The notes under the pieces are model-generated. The model was given only the letters and a program-made list of their open reading frames with translations, did no database searches and was not told the origin of the DNA. From Algicola sagamiensis DSM 14643 (lineage in GTDB: Bacteria; Pseudomonadota; Gammaproteobacteria; Enterobacterales; Alteromonadaceae), in assembly GCF_000374485.1 (NCBI RefSeq), contig NZ_KB894507.1:1-64000 (forward strand): 64,000 nt of DNA. Reading direction: 5' to 3'. Positions 9,609 to 19,016 of this stretch are shown in pieces; position 1 is the stretch's first letter; each line of letters opens with the position of its first letter. A program made the translations under genes and the position numbers.

Positions 9609-11180
9609 TTATTCCCACTCAATCGTTGCAGGCGGCTTACCTGAAACATCATAAACAACTCGGGAGATACCATCGACTTCATTAATGATCCGATTCGACA
9701 CTTTTCCTAACAAATCGTAAGGTAAATGCGCCCAATGCGCTGTCATGAAATCGATTGTTTCTACAGCTCGAAGTGAGACAACAAAATCATATTTACGACC
9801 ATCGCCCATCACACCGACAGACTTGACTGGAAGGAACACAGTAAATGCCTGGCTCACTTTGTCATACCAACCAGATTGACGAAGTTCATCAATAAAGATA
9901 GCGTCTGCACGACGGAGTAAATCACAGTATTCTTTTTTGATTTCTCCAAGAACACGTACACCAAGGCCCGGTCCTGGGAATGGGTGACGGTAAAGCATGT
10001 CATAAGGCAGGCCAAGCTCCAAACCAACTTTTCTGACTTCATCTTTAAAAAGCTCTCGTAATGGTTCAACCAGTTTCAACTCCATATCTTCTGGCAAACC
10101 ACCAACATTATGGTGAGATTTGATCACATGCGCTTTACCTGTATCAGAACCCGCAGATTCGATGACATCTGGATAAATCGTGCCTTGAGCTAACCACTTC
10201 ACACCTTGTAGTTTTGTCGCTTCCTCATCGAAGATATCAATGAAAGCTTTGCCGATAATTTTACGTTTTTGTTCTGGATCATTGACGCCTTCAAGGTCAT
10301 GAAGAAATCTCGCTTCTGCCTTGACATGAATAATATTCAGGCCAAAGTGATCACCAAACATTTCCATCACTTGATGCGCTTCGTTTAAACGAAGCAAACC
10401 ATTATCGACAAAAACACAGGTCAATTTGTCACCAATCGCACGCTGAAGCAACATCGCGGTTACTGAAGAATCAACCCCACCAGAGAGTGCCAGGATCACT
10501 TTATCATCGCCGACTTGTGCTTTGATCCGCTCAACCGCATCTTCCACAATCGAAGCTGGTGTCCATACTTTTTCACAACCACAAATATCAATGACGAAAT
10601 GTTCTAGAATGCGCATTCCTTGACGTGTGTGGGTGACTTCTGGATGGAACTGAACCCCGTAGAAACGCTTCTCTTCATTTGCCATACCTGCATGCGGGCA
10701 GCTTTCTGTTTTTGCTGTATTGGTAAACCCATCAGGAAGCTCAATGACTTTATCACCATGGCTCATCCATACATCTAATTGCGCCCGACCTTCGTCTGTC
10801 ACGTGATCTTCAATATGTTTAAGCAATTCACACGTGTTGGTAATTTCAATACGCGCATAGCCAAACTCACGAAGATCAGAACAGGAAACTTTTCCGCCAA
10901 GTTGCTCTGCCATCGTTTGCATACCGTAGCAGATCCCAAACACTGGTACACCCGCTTCAAAAACATATTCAGGTGCACGCGGGGAATTTTCTTGTGCAAC
11001 GCTTTCTGGTCCGCCTGACAAGATGATCCCGGTTGGATTAAATTCTTGGATTTTTTCCTGTGGGACGTCCCATGCCCATAATTCACAGTAAACACCGATT
11101 TCCCGAACACGACGCGCGATAAGCTGTGTATATTGAGAACCAAAGTCGAGGATCAAAATGCGTTGATCATGAATATTCAT
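9609..11180 (-). CDS. guaA: GMP synthase (glutamine-hydrolysing)
   Basis: GuaA converts XMP to GMP using ATP and ammonia from glutamine. At 523 residues it is full length. The glutaminase domain has the nucleophile Cys in [15 protein letters not shown] and the His/Glu pair in [11 protein letters not shown]. The ATP-pyrophosphatase P-loop is [16 protein letters not shown] at about residue 230. The C-terminal dimerisation domain ends in the usual [15 protein letters not shown]. It follows guaB with a 97-base gap on the same strand, so the two form the usual guaBA purine operon, transcribed leftward and ended by the hairpin at 9571. Confidence 0.98.
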   Translation of the reverse strand: MNIHDQRILILDFGSQYTQLIARRVREIGVYCELWAWDVPQEKIQEFNPTGIILSGGPESVAQENSPRAPEYVFEAGVPVFGICYGMQTMAEQLGGKVSCSDLREFGYARIEITNTCELLKHIEDHVTDEGRAQLDVWMSHGDKVIELPDGFTNTAKTESCPHAGMANEEKRFYGVQFHPEVTHTRQGMRILEHFVIDICGCEKVWTPASIVEDAVERIKAQVGDDKVILALSGGVDSSVTAMLLQRAIGDKLTCVFVDNGLLRLNEAHQVMEMFGDHFGLNIIHVKAEARFLHDLEGVNDPEQKRKIIGKAFIDIFDEEATKLQGVKWLAQGTIYPDVIESAGSDTGKAHVIKSHHNVGGLPEDMELKLVEPLRELFKDEVRKVGLELGLPYDMLYRHPFPGPGLGVRVLGEIKKEYCDLLRRADAIFIDELRQSGWYDKVSQAFTVFLPVKSVGVMGDGRKYDFVVSLRAVETIDFMTAHWAHLPYDLLGKVSNRIINEVDGISRVVYDVSGKPPATIEWE

Positions 11181-11277
11181 TGCGATTTGTCACTTATTCA
11201 AATTTTGAATGGAGCTGGTCAAGCATGACCAGCCAAATTATCTTGAGAAATTTTTGTCGCTTCGTTGCTATCGAAGT

Positions 11278-12747
11278 TTAGCCAACGCGGTAGTTTGGTG
11301 GCTCTTTTGTGATCTGTACATCATGAACGTGAGATTCACCCATCCCCGCTGATGTCACACGAACAAACTGTGGTTTCGTGCGAAGTTCATCAATGGTTCC
11401 GCACCCCGTCAAACCCATTGCTGAGCGTAAACCACCAAGTTGCTGATGAATGATATTTCCAATCGGGCCTTTATATGGCACACGGCCTTCAATCCCTTCT
11501 GGGACCAGTTTTTCAGCTTGATTTGTATCTTGGAAATAACGGTCAGAAGACCCATGACTTTGATTCATGGCACCTAAAGAACCCATTCCACGATAAGATT
11601 TATAATAACGGCCTTGGTAAAGCTCTACAGCACCAGGGGCTTCTTCTGTACCAGCTAACATAGAGCCAACCATGACGCAGCTTGCACCTGCAACCAATGC
11701 TTTTGCCACATCACCAGAGAATCGAATCCCGCCATCCGCGATGACTGGAATATCTCTGTCTTGCATCGCCTCAACTGCATCCGCAATTGCAGTAATTTGA
11801 GGAACTCCGACACCCGTTACAATTCGTGTCGTACAGATTGAACCTGGACCAATACCAACTTTAACCGCATCTACCCCAGCATCAGCCAGTGCAACCGCAC
11901 CTTCTGTCGTTGCGACATTTCCAGCCACAATATCCAAGTCAGGGTAATGCTTTCTTGCCCACTTCACACGCTCGATCACGCCTTGAGAATGACCATGAGA
12001 TGTATCGATGAGTAACACATCAACACCAGCTTCAACAAGCGCTGCAATTCTTTCTTCAGTACCAGCACCAACACCAACAGCAGCACCAACACGTAGGCGT
12101 CCAAGTTTGTCCTTACATGCATTTGGTTTGTTTGCTGCTTTCTGGAAATCTTTCACGGTGATCATGCCTTTCAGCTTAAAAGCATCATCGACCACAAGGA
12201 TTTTTTCGATTCTGTTTTTGTGCATGAGATCCAACACTTGCTCAGATGGTGCCCCCTCTTTGACTGTGATCAGTCTTTCTTTTGGAGTCATCGCTGCTTC
12301 AACATGTTGTTCCAAATTACGTTCGAAACGAATATCACGGCCTGTCACGATACCTAGCAGGTTGTTATCGTTATCTACGACAGGGAAAGCAGAAAAACCA
12401 TGTTGTTTGGCTAGGGAAATCGCTTCTGAGACTTTGGTACTTGGAGAGACAACGACAGGATCTGAAACAATACCACTTTCAAATTTCTTAACACGACGAA
12501 CTTCTTCAGCTTGCTGTTCAATCGTCATATTTTTATGAATGAACCCTATACCGCCTTCTTGGGCCAATGCAATCGCAAGATTTGATTCAGTCACCGTATC
12601 CATCGCTGCAGAAACAATAGGCATATTCAAAGAGATATTACGCGTTAAACGTGTCGAGAGTTGGACTTCATTGGGAAGAATTTCAGAGTGTCCAGGGACC
12701 AAAAGGACATCGTCAAAGGTCAAAGCTTCTTTCGCTATTCTGAGCAT
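11278..12747 (-). CDS. guaB: IMP dehydrogenase
   Basis: GuaB oxidises IMP to XMP with NAD+, the committed step to guanine nucleotides. The 489-residue product begins [21 protein letters not shown] and carries two CBS modules at about residues 95-205 inserted in the TIM barrel. The catalytic Cys is in [18 protein letters not shown], and the mobile-flap region [12 protein letters not shown] follows. It is the first gene of guaBA and diverges from xseA across 150 bases, an arrangement conserved in gammaproteobacteria. A promoter with a GC-rich discriminator lies upstream and fits stringent control of guanine synthesis. Confidence 0.98.
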   Translation of the reverse strand: MLRIAKEALTFDDVLLVPGHSEILPNEVQLSTRLTRNISLNMPIVSAAMDTVTESNLAIALAQEGGIGFIHKNMTIEQQAEEVRRVKKFESGIVSDPVVVSPSTKVSEAISLAKQHGFSAFPVVDNDNNLLGIVTGRDIRFERNLEQHVEAAMTPKERLITVKEGAPSEQVLDLMHKNRIEKILVVDDAFKLKGMITVKDFQKAANKPNACKDKLGRLRVGAAVGVGAGTEERIAALVEAGVDVLLIDTSHGHSQGVIERVKWARKHYPDLDIVAGNVATTEGAVALADAGVDAVKVGIGPGSICTTRIVTGVGVPQITAIADAVEAMQDRDIPVIADGGIRFSGDVAKALVAGASCVMVGSMLAGTEEAPGAVELYQGRYYKSYRGMGSLGAMNQSHGSSDRYFQDTNQAEKLVPEGIEGRVPYKGPIGNIIHQQLGGLRSAMGLTGCGTIDELRTKPQFVRVTSAGMGESHVHDVQITKEPPNYRVG

Positions 12748-12792
12748 GGCAACTTTCCAGAGTTTTGTTTGAGTACTAAAAGTTGCCGCCGA

Positions 12793-12821
12793 ATTTTAGC
12801 CGCCTATATCGATGATGTAAA
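12793..12821 (-). promoter_or_regulatory. guaBA promoter
   Basis: On the minus strand TTTACA (12816-12821) is followed after 17 bases by TAAAAT (12793-12798) and then the GC-rich run TCGGCGGC. The position, about 45 bases before the guaB start, and the discriminator resemble stringently regulated guaB promoters. No PurR operator is evident to my eye. Confidence 0.65.
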
Positions 12822-12915
12822 GTTTTATTTTTTATGAATTCATCGTCTATCACGGTCAAAGTAGGTATTTTTCCATGTTAAAATAGGCTTCTTTCTCATG
12901 AATGTTGGATTATCC

Positions 12916-14259
12916 ATGCGCTCTAACACACGTGCTATATTTAGTGTGACTCAATTAAATAAACAAGTAAAACAATTACTTGAGATAGATTTCGCTGGTA
13001 TTTGGGTCACAGGTGAAATTTCAAATTTTGTTTGCCCTGGATCTGGCCATTGGTATTTTACCTTGAAAGATGAAAAAGCACAGGTCAGAGCAGCAATGTT
13101 CAGATCACAGAATGCGCGGGTTTCTTTTCCTGCTCAAAATGGCGTACAAGTTTTAGCAAGAGGCCGTCTGAGCCTTTACGAACCTCGCGGTGATTACCAG
13201 TTTATTGTTGAAACCATGGAGCCAGCTGGAGATGGGCTACTTCGACAACAGTTTGAAGCGTTAAAAGCGCAGTTGGCTGCAGAAGGTTTTTTTAATACTG
13301 CTTATAAAAAACCACTTCCATCATCAATACAGCGAGTTGGCGTGATCACTTCTCCAACGGGAGCTGCCATCAAGGATATTCTATCTGTCCTGCAAAGACG
13401 CGCCCCACAATTGGAAGTGGTGATATATCCTGCGCAAGTGCAAGGTCAAGAAGCTCCCCAACAATTAATCCATGCCCTCCAAACAGCCAATTTACGTCAA
13501 GAAGTCGATGTGATCCTTTTAGGACGAGGTGGCGGCTCGTTAGAAGATCTTTGGTGTTTTAATGATGAACAACTTGCCCGTGCCATATTCCAAAGCGATA
13601 TTCCTGTGATTAGTGCTGTTGGGCACGAAATCGACGTGACAATTTCGGATTATGTTGCAGATATTCGTGCTGCAACACCATCTGCTGCTGCAGAGCTCGT
13701 GAGTCCTGATAACCAGCATTTACAACAGAAAGTGATCCTAATGAGGAACCGTTTGAATGTCGTGATGAGCCATCGATTACAAGTTATTGAACATGAGCAG
13801 CGGGTTCTTCTTCAACGACTGGCGTCCCAGCACCCCAATTACCAATTAGAACATCAGGCACAAAAACTTGATGAGTTATGCATGCGTTTCAGATTCTCTA
13901 TTCAGAAACTGTTTAATCAAAAGCAGCAAAGGAGTGAACACTTTGCCCATCGCCTTCATGCTTTTTCTCCCCAGCAGCAACTGGAACAACTCCAACTCAA
14001 ACAAACACATTTACAACTTCGTCTCGATAAAGCGATGAAGCAACAATTGGTACAAAAACAACATCAATGGTCAACTAAATTAAAGCAGTTGGATATTGTC
14101 AGTCCATTAGCAACGATTGCACGCGGTTATAGCATTACTTTTGATCAGCAACAGAAAGTTGTTCGTGAAACGCAGCAGGTTCTACCGGGCGAACAATTAC
14201 GAACACGTGTTTCTGATGGAGAGATCATCAGCGAAGTCACTCAAGTGATGCCTATATAA
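12916..14259 (+). CDS. xseA: Exodeoxyribonuclease VII large subunit
   Basis: XseA with XseB forms exonuclease VII, which degrades single-stranded DNA from both ends. The N-terminal OB-fold carries ISNFVCPGSGHWYFTLKD and LYEPRGDYQFIVE. The catalytic region includes GVITSPTGAAIKDIL, the family signature LLGRGGGSLEDLWCFND and SAVGHEIDVTISDYVADIRA. A long coiled coil rich in Gln and Leu follows (about residues 270-400), ending in ARGYSIT. I place the start at ATG 12916 (MRSNTRAIFSV), which matches the family N terminus. ATG 12898 has no ribosome binding site and lies within a few bases of the start site expected from the TAAAAT at 12879-12884. Confidence 0.95.
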   Translation: MRSNTRAIFSVTQLNKQVKQLLEIDFAGIWVTGEISNFVCPGSGHWYFTLKDEKAQVRAAMFRSQNARVSFPAQNGVQVLARGRLSLYEPRGDYQFIVETMEPAGDGLLRQQFEALKAQLAAEGFFNTAYKKPLPSSIQRVGVITSPTGAAIKDILSVLQRRAPQLEVVIYPAQVQGQEAPQQLIHALQTANLRQEVDVILLGRGGGSLEDLWCFNDEQLARAIFQSDIPVISAVGHEIDVTISDYVADIRAATPSAAAELVSPDNQHLQQKVILMRNRLNVVMSHRLQVIEHEQRVLLQRLASQHPNYQLEHQAQKLDELCMRFRFSIQKLFNQKQQRSEHFAHRLHAFSPQQQLEQLQLKQTHLQLRLDKAMKQQLVQKQHQWSTKLKQLDIVSPLATIARGYSITFDQQQKVVRETQQVLPGEQLRTRVSDGEIISEVTQVMPI

Positions 14260-14590
14260 GAACGATGAAGAACACTGACAGAAAAGAGCGGTCTTTATTG
14301 ATCCGCTCTCAACCTTTATACCCAACCTAAAAGTTAACATTTTAATTACAACAATACTCTAACTAAAGTGTGTCATAAAATTTTCACTTTATGTCTGAGA
14401 ATAGTGTTAAACACACACACCATTGTTCTGCCAAGTTTAATTTTTAAAAAACCATATAAAGAAGCATAAAATTTTAGTTTGACAGATTGTTCCTATTTTG
14501 GATATAAACGTTTCCGATGAAGAAGCAGTATCATCCAGGTGATATTTCATTTCTTACGAAATATCAGGATAATAAATCAAAACAGGGAAC
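14260..14590. other. Intergenic region without a gene
   Basis: These 331 AT-rich bases hold no convincing ORF. A GAGCGG / CCGCTC hairpin (14286-14308) close to the xseA stop may end its transcript, but it lacks a proper T-run. The rest presumably contains the promoter of the following secreted protein, which I cannot pin down. Confidence 0.5.
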
Positions 14591-15028
14591 ATGATGATGC
14601 AAACACACATCAAAACTCTCTTAACAACGTCTCTATTATCAGTTTCTGCCTTTGTCAGTCAGGCCTTCGCCACTGATTGTCCAACTGATGGCCGTCTTAA
14701 ATATCAACATAGCCGTGTCTATTTAGAATGTGTATCCGCTAACTGTATGGGACAAACAACAAATACCTATAAGATGACAGTTCGATACAAACTTATCGCA
14801 GATACTCCTCCACATCAGGAAGCACGCTTATGTTGGAAAGAAAATGTTCCAGCGGACATCAATGATGGACGTCGAACTGCACATACGATTGGCCCAGAAT
14901 GTCCTAATGGCACGAATATGACTGCTCGATGGGAATTAGATCGCCAGTTTAAGCCTATTACAGCCCTCGCAACAGCTTGTGATGGTGAGCAGTATGTCTA
15001 CATCGTCAGAGAATTGAATATACCCTGA
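14591..15028 (+). CDS. Secreted hypothetical protein with six cysteines
   Basis: I do not recognise this 145-residue protein. It starts with a clear Sec signal peptide (hydrophobic run LLTTSLLSVSAFVSQ, likely cleavage after AFA, then TDCPTDG). The mature part of about 118 residues has six Cys spread along its length (DCPT, LECVSANCMG, RLCWKE, PECPNG, ATACDG), which suggests disulfide bonding in the periplasm or outside the cell. There is no lipobox and no membrane anchor. Three ATG codons in a row open the frame. The third (14597) is best spaced from the AGGGA site. It stands alone, with its own terminator, upstream of a lipoprotein gene. Confidence 0.8.
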   Translation: MMMQTHIKTLLTTSLLSVSAFVSQAFATDCPTDGRLKYQHSRVYLECVSANCMGQTTNTYKMTVRYKLIADTPPHQEARLCWKENVPADINDGRRTAHTIGPECPNGTNMTARWELDRQFKPITALATACDGEQYVYIVRELNIP

Positions 15029-15059
15029 TGAAGTATGGATCAACAACAGCGGTTTATAG

Positions 15060-15095
15060 GCAGCAAGCAATGAAGTCTTGCTGCATTTTTTATTT
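15060..15095 (+). terminator. Rho-independent terminator of the secreted protein gene
   Basis: GCAGCAAG (15060-15067) pairs perfectly with CTTGCTGC (15077-15084) around a 9-base loop, and is followed by ATTTTTTATTT. Confidence 0.88.
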
Positions 15096-15203
15096 CAGAA
15101 TCTCCATTTTAATATTTTTTCAATGAAAACAAGTAAGTAAAAATCGCCCCTCTAATATACGTACCTAAATCAAACAAAAAGATAAATATTTGTAAACAAC
15201 CTG

Positions 15204-15233
15204 TTGCTTTTCTAATCTAAAATCCGTTAGAAT
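15204..15233 (+). promoter_or_regulatory. Possible promoter of the PKD-like lipoprotein gene
   Basis: TTGCTT (15204-15209) and TAGAAT (15228-15233) are separated by 18 bases. The match is moderate and it is the best candidate upstream of this gene. Confidence 0.4.
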
Positions 15234-15363
15234 ACGCTCAACCCTAAAAAGGTGTTTACTTAAGTGATTAGCAATGGTAATTAGTTATCTCAAATAGTTT
15301 ATTATTGTTACTATTGGTATTCATTTAAACGAAAGTATGGTTGTTAAATTTTTGGAGTTTGTC

Positions 15364-16125
15364 GTGTTGAGTCTTAAAAAATTAACTTCACTCATTCTAT
15401 TTACATTCATCGCTTCTTCTTTAGTGGCATGTAGCGATGATAAAGAACAATCAAGGACACATTCAGTTTCCCCATCGAAAGCAGCTCAAACAAAAGAGCA
15501 GAAAAAAGATGATGCTGAATCTGAGCAGGAAAGCGACGATAACCAACTTCCTATCGCTGCTGCTGGTGGTGATACCATTGCGAAGGCAGGGAAACTCATT
15601 ACATTAGATGGTTATGATTCCCGAGATGCAGATGGCATTATCCATGCGTATCAGTGGAAACAAATCTCTGGTATCCCAGTGAAGTTAAAAAAGGATGATG
15701 AGGCAAAAGCTTATTTTTCAGCGCCAAAAGTCAAAAAGCCTGAAGAGGTTACGTTTGAGTTAGAAGTCACTGACGATAAAGGTGGCAAAGCAACAGATAC
15801 CGTGACGTATCAAATTGTTCCTGTAAATAGTACACCTGTTGCAGATGCAGGAGACAGCCTGGTTGTTGCAGCAGGTAGCGAAGTTGTCCTTGATGGCTCA
15901 GCATCGGAAGACCCTGACGGATACATTAAAACATTCAAATGGCGTCAAGTTTCTGGAACTCGTGTAGACCTTTCAAGCACAGATGAAGATATTCTTGAGT
16001 TTATTGCGCCACCATATGACAGCACAGCATCTGAACTCAAATTCGAGCTTGTTGTTTATGATGACGATGGTAAAAAAGCAGTCGATACAGTCAAAGTCAT
16101 CGTCAGCCAAGACGCAGACAAATAA
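15364..16125 (+). CDS. Lipoprotein with two PKD/Ig-like repeats
   Basis: The frame is open from ATG 15337, but GTG 15364 is the better start: GGAG lies six bases before it, and it yields a textbook lipoprotein signal (VLSLKKLTSLILFTFIASS, lipobox LVAC, Cys at residue 23). The residues after the Cys are SDDK, and Asp at +3 does not clearly choose inner or outer membrane. A charged, low-complexity linker of about 40 residues is followed by two related domains of about 90 residues each. Both show PVADAG-like starts, LDG.S...DADG and Y.WKQ/WRQVSG strands, as in PKD or REJ-type domains that mediate binding in surface proteins. The ligand is unknown. It ends convergently with the FtrA-like gene. 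Confidence 0.85.
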   Translation: MLSLKKLTSLILFTFIASSLVACSDDKEQSRTHSVSPSKAAQTKEQKKDDAESEQESDDNQLPIAAAGGDTIAKAGKLITLDGYDSRDADGIIHAYQWKQISGIPVKLKKDDEAKAYFSAPKVKKPEEVTFELEVTDDKGGKATDTVTYQIVPVNSTPVADAGDSLVVAAGSEVVLDGSASEDPDGYIKTFKWRQVSGTRVDLSSTDEDILEFIAPPYDSTASELKFELVVYDDDGKKAVDTVKVIVSQDADK

Positions 16126-16138
16126 ATAGCTGACAATT

Positions 16139-17113
16139 TCATTTCTCAACCTTTTTAGCGGCTACTCCAGTGGTCGCTTTTTTTTGAAAGCCTTCCCGAT
16201 ACCTTGTTGGAGAAATACCTACAACCTTTCGAAAATGATGTCTTAAGTTTATTGCATGTTGAAAACCAGATTGTACTGCAATATGCTCTATCGGCTCATG
16301 AGTTGACTCAAGTAATCTCTTTGCATGCAAAACTCTTTGAGCTATCAGCCATTCTTTAGGACTGAAGTTTAATGTCTCCCGGAATCGACGATCAAAAGTC
16401 CGTCGGGACATATTTGCTTTTGATGCAAGTTGATCAATATTGATATCTTGATGGAGGTGTTCTATCGCCCAATCCAACACCGCGCTAAATTGGTCAGGAT
16501 ATTTGCGAACTGGCGCTTCAATAAACTGACTCTGTCCCCCTTGTCTGTGAGCACTCAGCACCAAGCGCCTCGCAACCTGGTTCGCAACAACATGGCCATA
16601 GTCATCTCTGATCATTTCAATTCCAAGATCAAGGCATGCTGAGCTACCGGCTGATGCACCATATTTCCCATCATAAATAAACAACACATTCTCAATATAG
16701 TGGCAAAGCGGAAAACGCTTTTTAAATTCCTCCGCATATCGCCAGTGCGTTGTGATCTTCCGACCATCCATGAACCCAAGTTGTGCAGGAAGAAAAACTC
16801 CAGAGCAAAAAGTAATGAGCCGCTTACCTTGTTTCATATGTCTCATCAGTGCATGTTGAAGCGCTGTATTCACCACCACATCTGCTATAGGCCAACTCGG
16901 GATCACAACAATATCAAAATCATCAAGGTGAGAGACTACTTCGCACGAGAATGAAATCCCGCCCGTTCCAGACATCACTCTCTTATCAAATGTGACAACT
17001 TTTGTTTGATACCAATCATTAAACTCTGGTCTAGCTAGGGCAAATAGTTCAACAGCACACCCAAACTCAAAGAGAGCCATCTGATTGTAAGCCAAAATAG
17101 CCAATGTCTTCAT
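16139..17113 (-). CDS. GlxA/FtrA-type transcriptional regulator (DJ-1/PfpI plus AraC)
   Basis: A 324-residue two-domain regulator. Residues 1-180 form a DJ-1/PfpI-like sensor, with FEFGCAVELFALARPE near the start and the nucleophile-elbow region ITFCSGVFLPAQLGF, in which the Cys is retained. The AraC-family double helix-turn-helix occupies about residues 215-310 (DQLASKANMSRRTFDRRFRE, then HIAVQSGFQHAINLRHHFRK and GISPTRYRE). The FEFG opening is closest to E. coli FtrA among the proteins I remember. It diverges from a rhodanese gene across 120 bases and may control it; this is inference from context. The last codons overlap a plus-strand terminator that serves the convergent lipoprotein gene. 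Confidence 0.88.
   Translation of the reverse strand: MKTLAILAYNQMALFEFGCAVELFALARPEFNDWYQTKVVTFDKRVMSGTGGISFSCEVVSHLDDFDIVVIPSWPIADVVVNTALQHALMRHMKQGKRLITFCSGVFLPAQLGFMDGRKITTHWRYAEEFKKRFPLCHYIENVLFIYDGKYGASAGSSACLDLGIEMIRDDYGHVVANQVARRLVLSAHRQGGQSQFIEAPVRKYPDQFSAVLDWAIEHLHQDINIDQLASKANMSRRTFDRRFRETLNFSPKEWLIAQRVLHAKRLLESTHEPIEHIAVQSGFQHAINLRHHFRKVVGISPTRYREGFQKKATTGVAAKKVEK
16157..16185 (+). terminator. Terminator of the lipoprotein gene, inside the end of the regulator gene
   Basis: AGCGGCTACT (16157-16166) pairs with AGTGGTCGCT (16169-16178) through eight Watson-Crick and two G-U pairs and runs into eight Ts on the plus strand. It lies within the last codons of the minus-strand regulator, and there is no T-run on the minus side. 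Confidence 0.7.
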
Positions 17114-17233
17114 CTTACTTACCTGATTTCAATTTAAGTTGGCTTGATCTTAACGAAGATTGTATTATCAGCCAATTTTATACGATCAGTACAATGACTA
17201 AAATGACTTATCATTCGAAAAAAGGAAGATAAA

Positions 17234-17632
17234 ATGTCATCACCAGTCACTAGAAAAAAAGCGGCAAAAAGCTCAGAGGCACTTGAACATTTTGATGATT
17301 TAATGAGATTTGAAACAGACTGCTGGGATGTTCACTTTTCTATTCAAAACCATCGCATGGACTTTATTCTTTTAGATGTGCGTTCAGAAGATATGTACTC
17401 TCAAGGGCACATTGCACAAGCAATGAATTTGCCACATCAGAAGAACAATGAAAAAGCTCTGACTACTTTTCCGATTGATTCTTTATTTGTTGTGTATTGC
17501 GCTGGGCCTCACTGTAATGCAACTGAAAAAGCGGCAATTCGGCTAGCAAACTTAAACCGCCCTGTGAAAAAAATGATTGGAGGGGTTATGGGCTGGCTCG
17601 ATGAGGGGTTTTCCTTGACCAAAAGCAGCTAA
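17234..17632 (+). CDS. Single-domain rhodanese (sulfurtransferase)
   Basis: This 132-residue cytoplasmic protein has one rhodanese domain after a Lys-rich N-terminal tail. The substrate-side motif LLDVRSEDMYSQGHI leads to NLPH, and the catalytic loop is VVYCAGPHCNATEKAA with the active Cys at residue 89. The GGVMGWLDEG ending is typical. Such proteins move sulfane sulfur from a persulfide on this Cys to acceptors such as thiols or cyanide. A strong AAGGAAG ribosome binding site precedes the ATG. Pairing with an adjacent divergent FtrA-like regulator recurs in proteobacteria as far as I recall, so the regulator may sense a related sulfur or aldehyde signal. That link is unproven. Confidence 0.9.
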   Translation: MSSPVTRKKAAKSSEALEHFDDLMRFETDCWDVHFSIQNHRMDFILLDVRSEDMYSQGHIAQAMNLPHQKNNEKALTTFPIDSLFVVYCAGPHCNATEKAAIRLANLNRPVKKMIGGVMGWLDEGFSLTKSS

Positions 17633-17660
17633 ACCGCGCATAGCCGCTATCTAATCCCAT

Positions 17661-18362
17661 TCACGAACAACTTGCATATTCAATGGCAGCATCAACCAAG
17701 AGCTGATTGGAATTTAAAGTTGGCAAAACTGAATTGGTCTCATCAATGATTAAAGGAATTTCAGTACATCCAAGGATGACGGCATCACACCCTTTATCTT
17801 TTAGCGCTAGGATCACCTGCTGAAAATATTGAATTGAAGTGGGCTTGAAAATACCGTAAACCAGCTCTTCCATGATCAGCTGTCCGATGTACTGAATTTC
17901 TTCCTGTTCTGGCCTGGCCCACTCGAGTCCTTTTGCTTCTATTTTTTCTGGATACACCTGACTTTCAACGAGCCATTGAGTCCCTAAAATTCCAAGTTTT
18001 TTGAATCCTCTTTGTTTAGCACTGCCAACAACAACTTCTGCAATATGCAGCCATGGTAGAGGTGAACGCTCAGCAACATAGTCGAATGCTTGATGGATTG
18101 TATTATCCGGACATATCAGGAAGTCAGCACCCTGTTGTTTCAGCTTATGTGCAGAAAACAACATGAGATCACCAACCCCATCGAGATCTTGTGCATCTAA
18201 ACAAGTAACATAATCAGCAAGAGAATGAGTATGCATGGATACTTCGGGATATACATGTTTCCCAAAAAATTGAGGGCTGTGGGCACAGATTGTTTTATAA
18301 CAAAGCGCAGCGCCTTGTGCTGAACAACCCACGATACCGATATGTTGGTTTGGACGCGTCAT
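17661..18362 (-). CDS. Aspartate/glutamate racemase family protein
   Basis: A 233-residue protein of the two-lobed Asp/Glu/hydantoin racemase fold. The start at ATG 18362 has AAGGGA just upstream and yields MTRPNQHIGIVGCSAQGA. An upstream extension of 40 codons in the same frame lacks family similarity. The second catalytic Cys is present in AVILGCTEIP (Cys199). In the first lobe the usual Cys-Asn-Thr-x-His site reads CPDNTIH (residues 84-90): Asn-Thr is kept, but Asp86 stands where the catalytic Cys usually is, and Cys84 lies two residues away. Substrate and direction of racemisation cannot be read. It is transcribed away from the peptide gene cluster. Confidence 0.82.
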   Translation of the reverse strand: MTRPNQHIGIVGCSAQGAALCYKTICAHSPQFFGKHVYPEVSMHTHSLADYVTCLDAQDLDGVGDLMLFSAHKLKQQGADFLICPDNTIHQAFDYVAERSPLPWLHIAEVVVGSAKQRGFKKLGILGTQWLVESQVYPEKIEAKGLEWARPEQEEIQYIGQLIMEELVYGIFKPTSIQYFQQVILALKDKGCDAVILGCTEIPLIIDETNSVLPTLNSNQLLVDAAIEYASCS

Positions 18363-19016
18363 CTTTTCCCTTTTATTATATGCCGAATACTCCCCCATTT
18401 TTATCATATTCGATAGAGTATTGAAAAGCTTGACTTTCTTTTTATGTACTCTAGTAGCATCACCACATTGAAAGCAAATCAACCCATGAAAAATAGGCCT
18501 CTAGAAGTTCCTATGATTTTTACCGCAGATGTTCATTACTCAGGTAATAACGCATCAGCAGCTAGACTCCTATTTTCAGACTGGCAATCTGATAAAGTTG
18601 AAATAAGATACAGCAAAGTCTCATACCATCAACATGCATGGTCAACATCGACTCGCTCCCCAGCTCAAACCTGTTGATAGTTTATGCCGAGAGCCAGCAA
18701 CAGTTTTCCACACCATGATTTTTCATCAACCTCCATTTTCAGTCCAATTCGTGATAGTGGTTTCTACTATCACTCTTTTTACTCAGAACACTGTTTTGTC
18801 ATTAAAATGCCACTTGGAATTCTTGAAAAATTAGTTGACTCCAACTACGAATACAGCCAGACTAAATCCCCGAAACATAGACAAAATCCATCGTATCTGT
18901 TCAGCATGATCATCGTTTTCAACGATTGATTTTCCTGCTTGAAAATCTAACAGCTAGGAAATCTGAAAGTATTGTGAGATCGCGTTCATGTACAAGATCC
19001 TTCCAGGAGAAAGCAA
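18363..19016. other. Decayed intergenic region between racemase and the biosynthetic block
   Basis: About 650 bases without a convincing intact gene. It contains the possible endonuclease V-like relic at 18487-18678 and an 81-codon open frame at 18684-18929 whose product I do not recognise and which lacks a ribosome binding site. The promoter of the plus-strand biosynthetic operon should lie near its right end, but I found no clean -35/-10 pair. Confidence 0.5.
18487..18678 (+). pseudogene. Possible relic of an endonuclease V-like gene start
   Basis: The frame reads about 63 codons. The segment from residue 10, MIFTADVHYSGNNASAARLL followed by FSDW, resembles the N terminus of endonuclease V-like proteins as I remember them (D-V-x-Y near the start, then an A-x-A-A-x-x-x-F-x-D-W pattern). 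After about residue 45 similarity is lost and the frame ends at TGA. No other frame downstream restores the expected PG-FY-RELP region. Evidence is by eye only, and it may be a chance match. Confidence 0.3.

Larger units (their letters stand above)
15029..15363. other. Intergenic region holding a terminator and a probable promoter
   Basis: This stretch contains no gene. It holds the terminator of the preceding gene (15060-15095) and, about 130 bases before the next gene, a plausible sigma-70 promoter (15204-15233). That leaves an AT-rich leader of roughly 120 bases in which I see no structured element. Confidence 0.6.

Noticed and set aside
12008-12538. A 176-codon plus-strand frame rich in Ser and Thr antisense to guaB
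   Set aside because: It lies wholly inside the strongly conserved guaB frame, has no ribosome binding site or family features, and its composition is what the antisense of a conserved gene gives.
15181-15363. A riboswitch in the leader before the lipoprotein gene
   Set aside because: The leader is AT-rich with no stable paired architecture or recognised core.
18684-18929. An 81-codon frame as a real small gene
   Set aside because: It has no ribosome binding site, no recognisable family and lies in a decayed stretch with overlapping open frames. It is described in the intergenic entry only.
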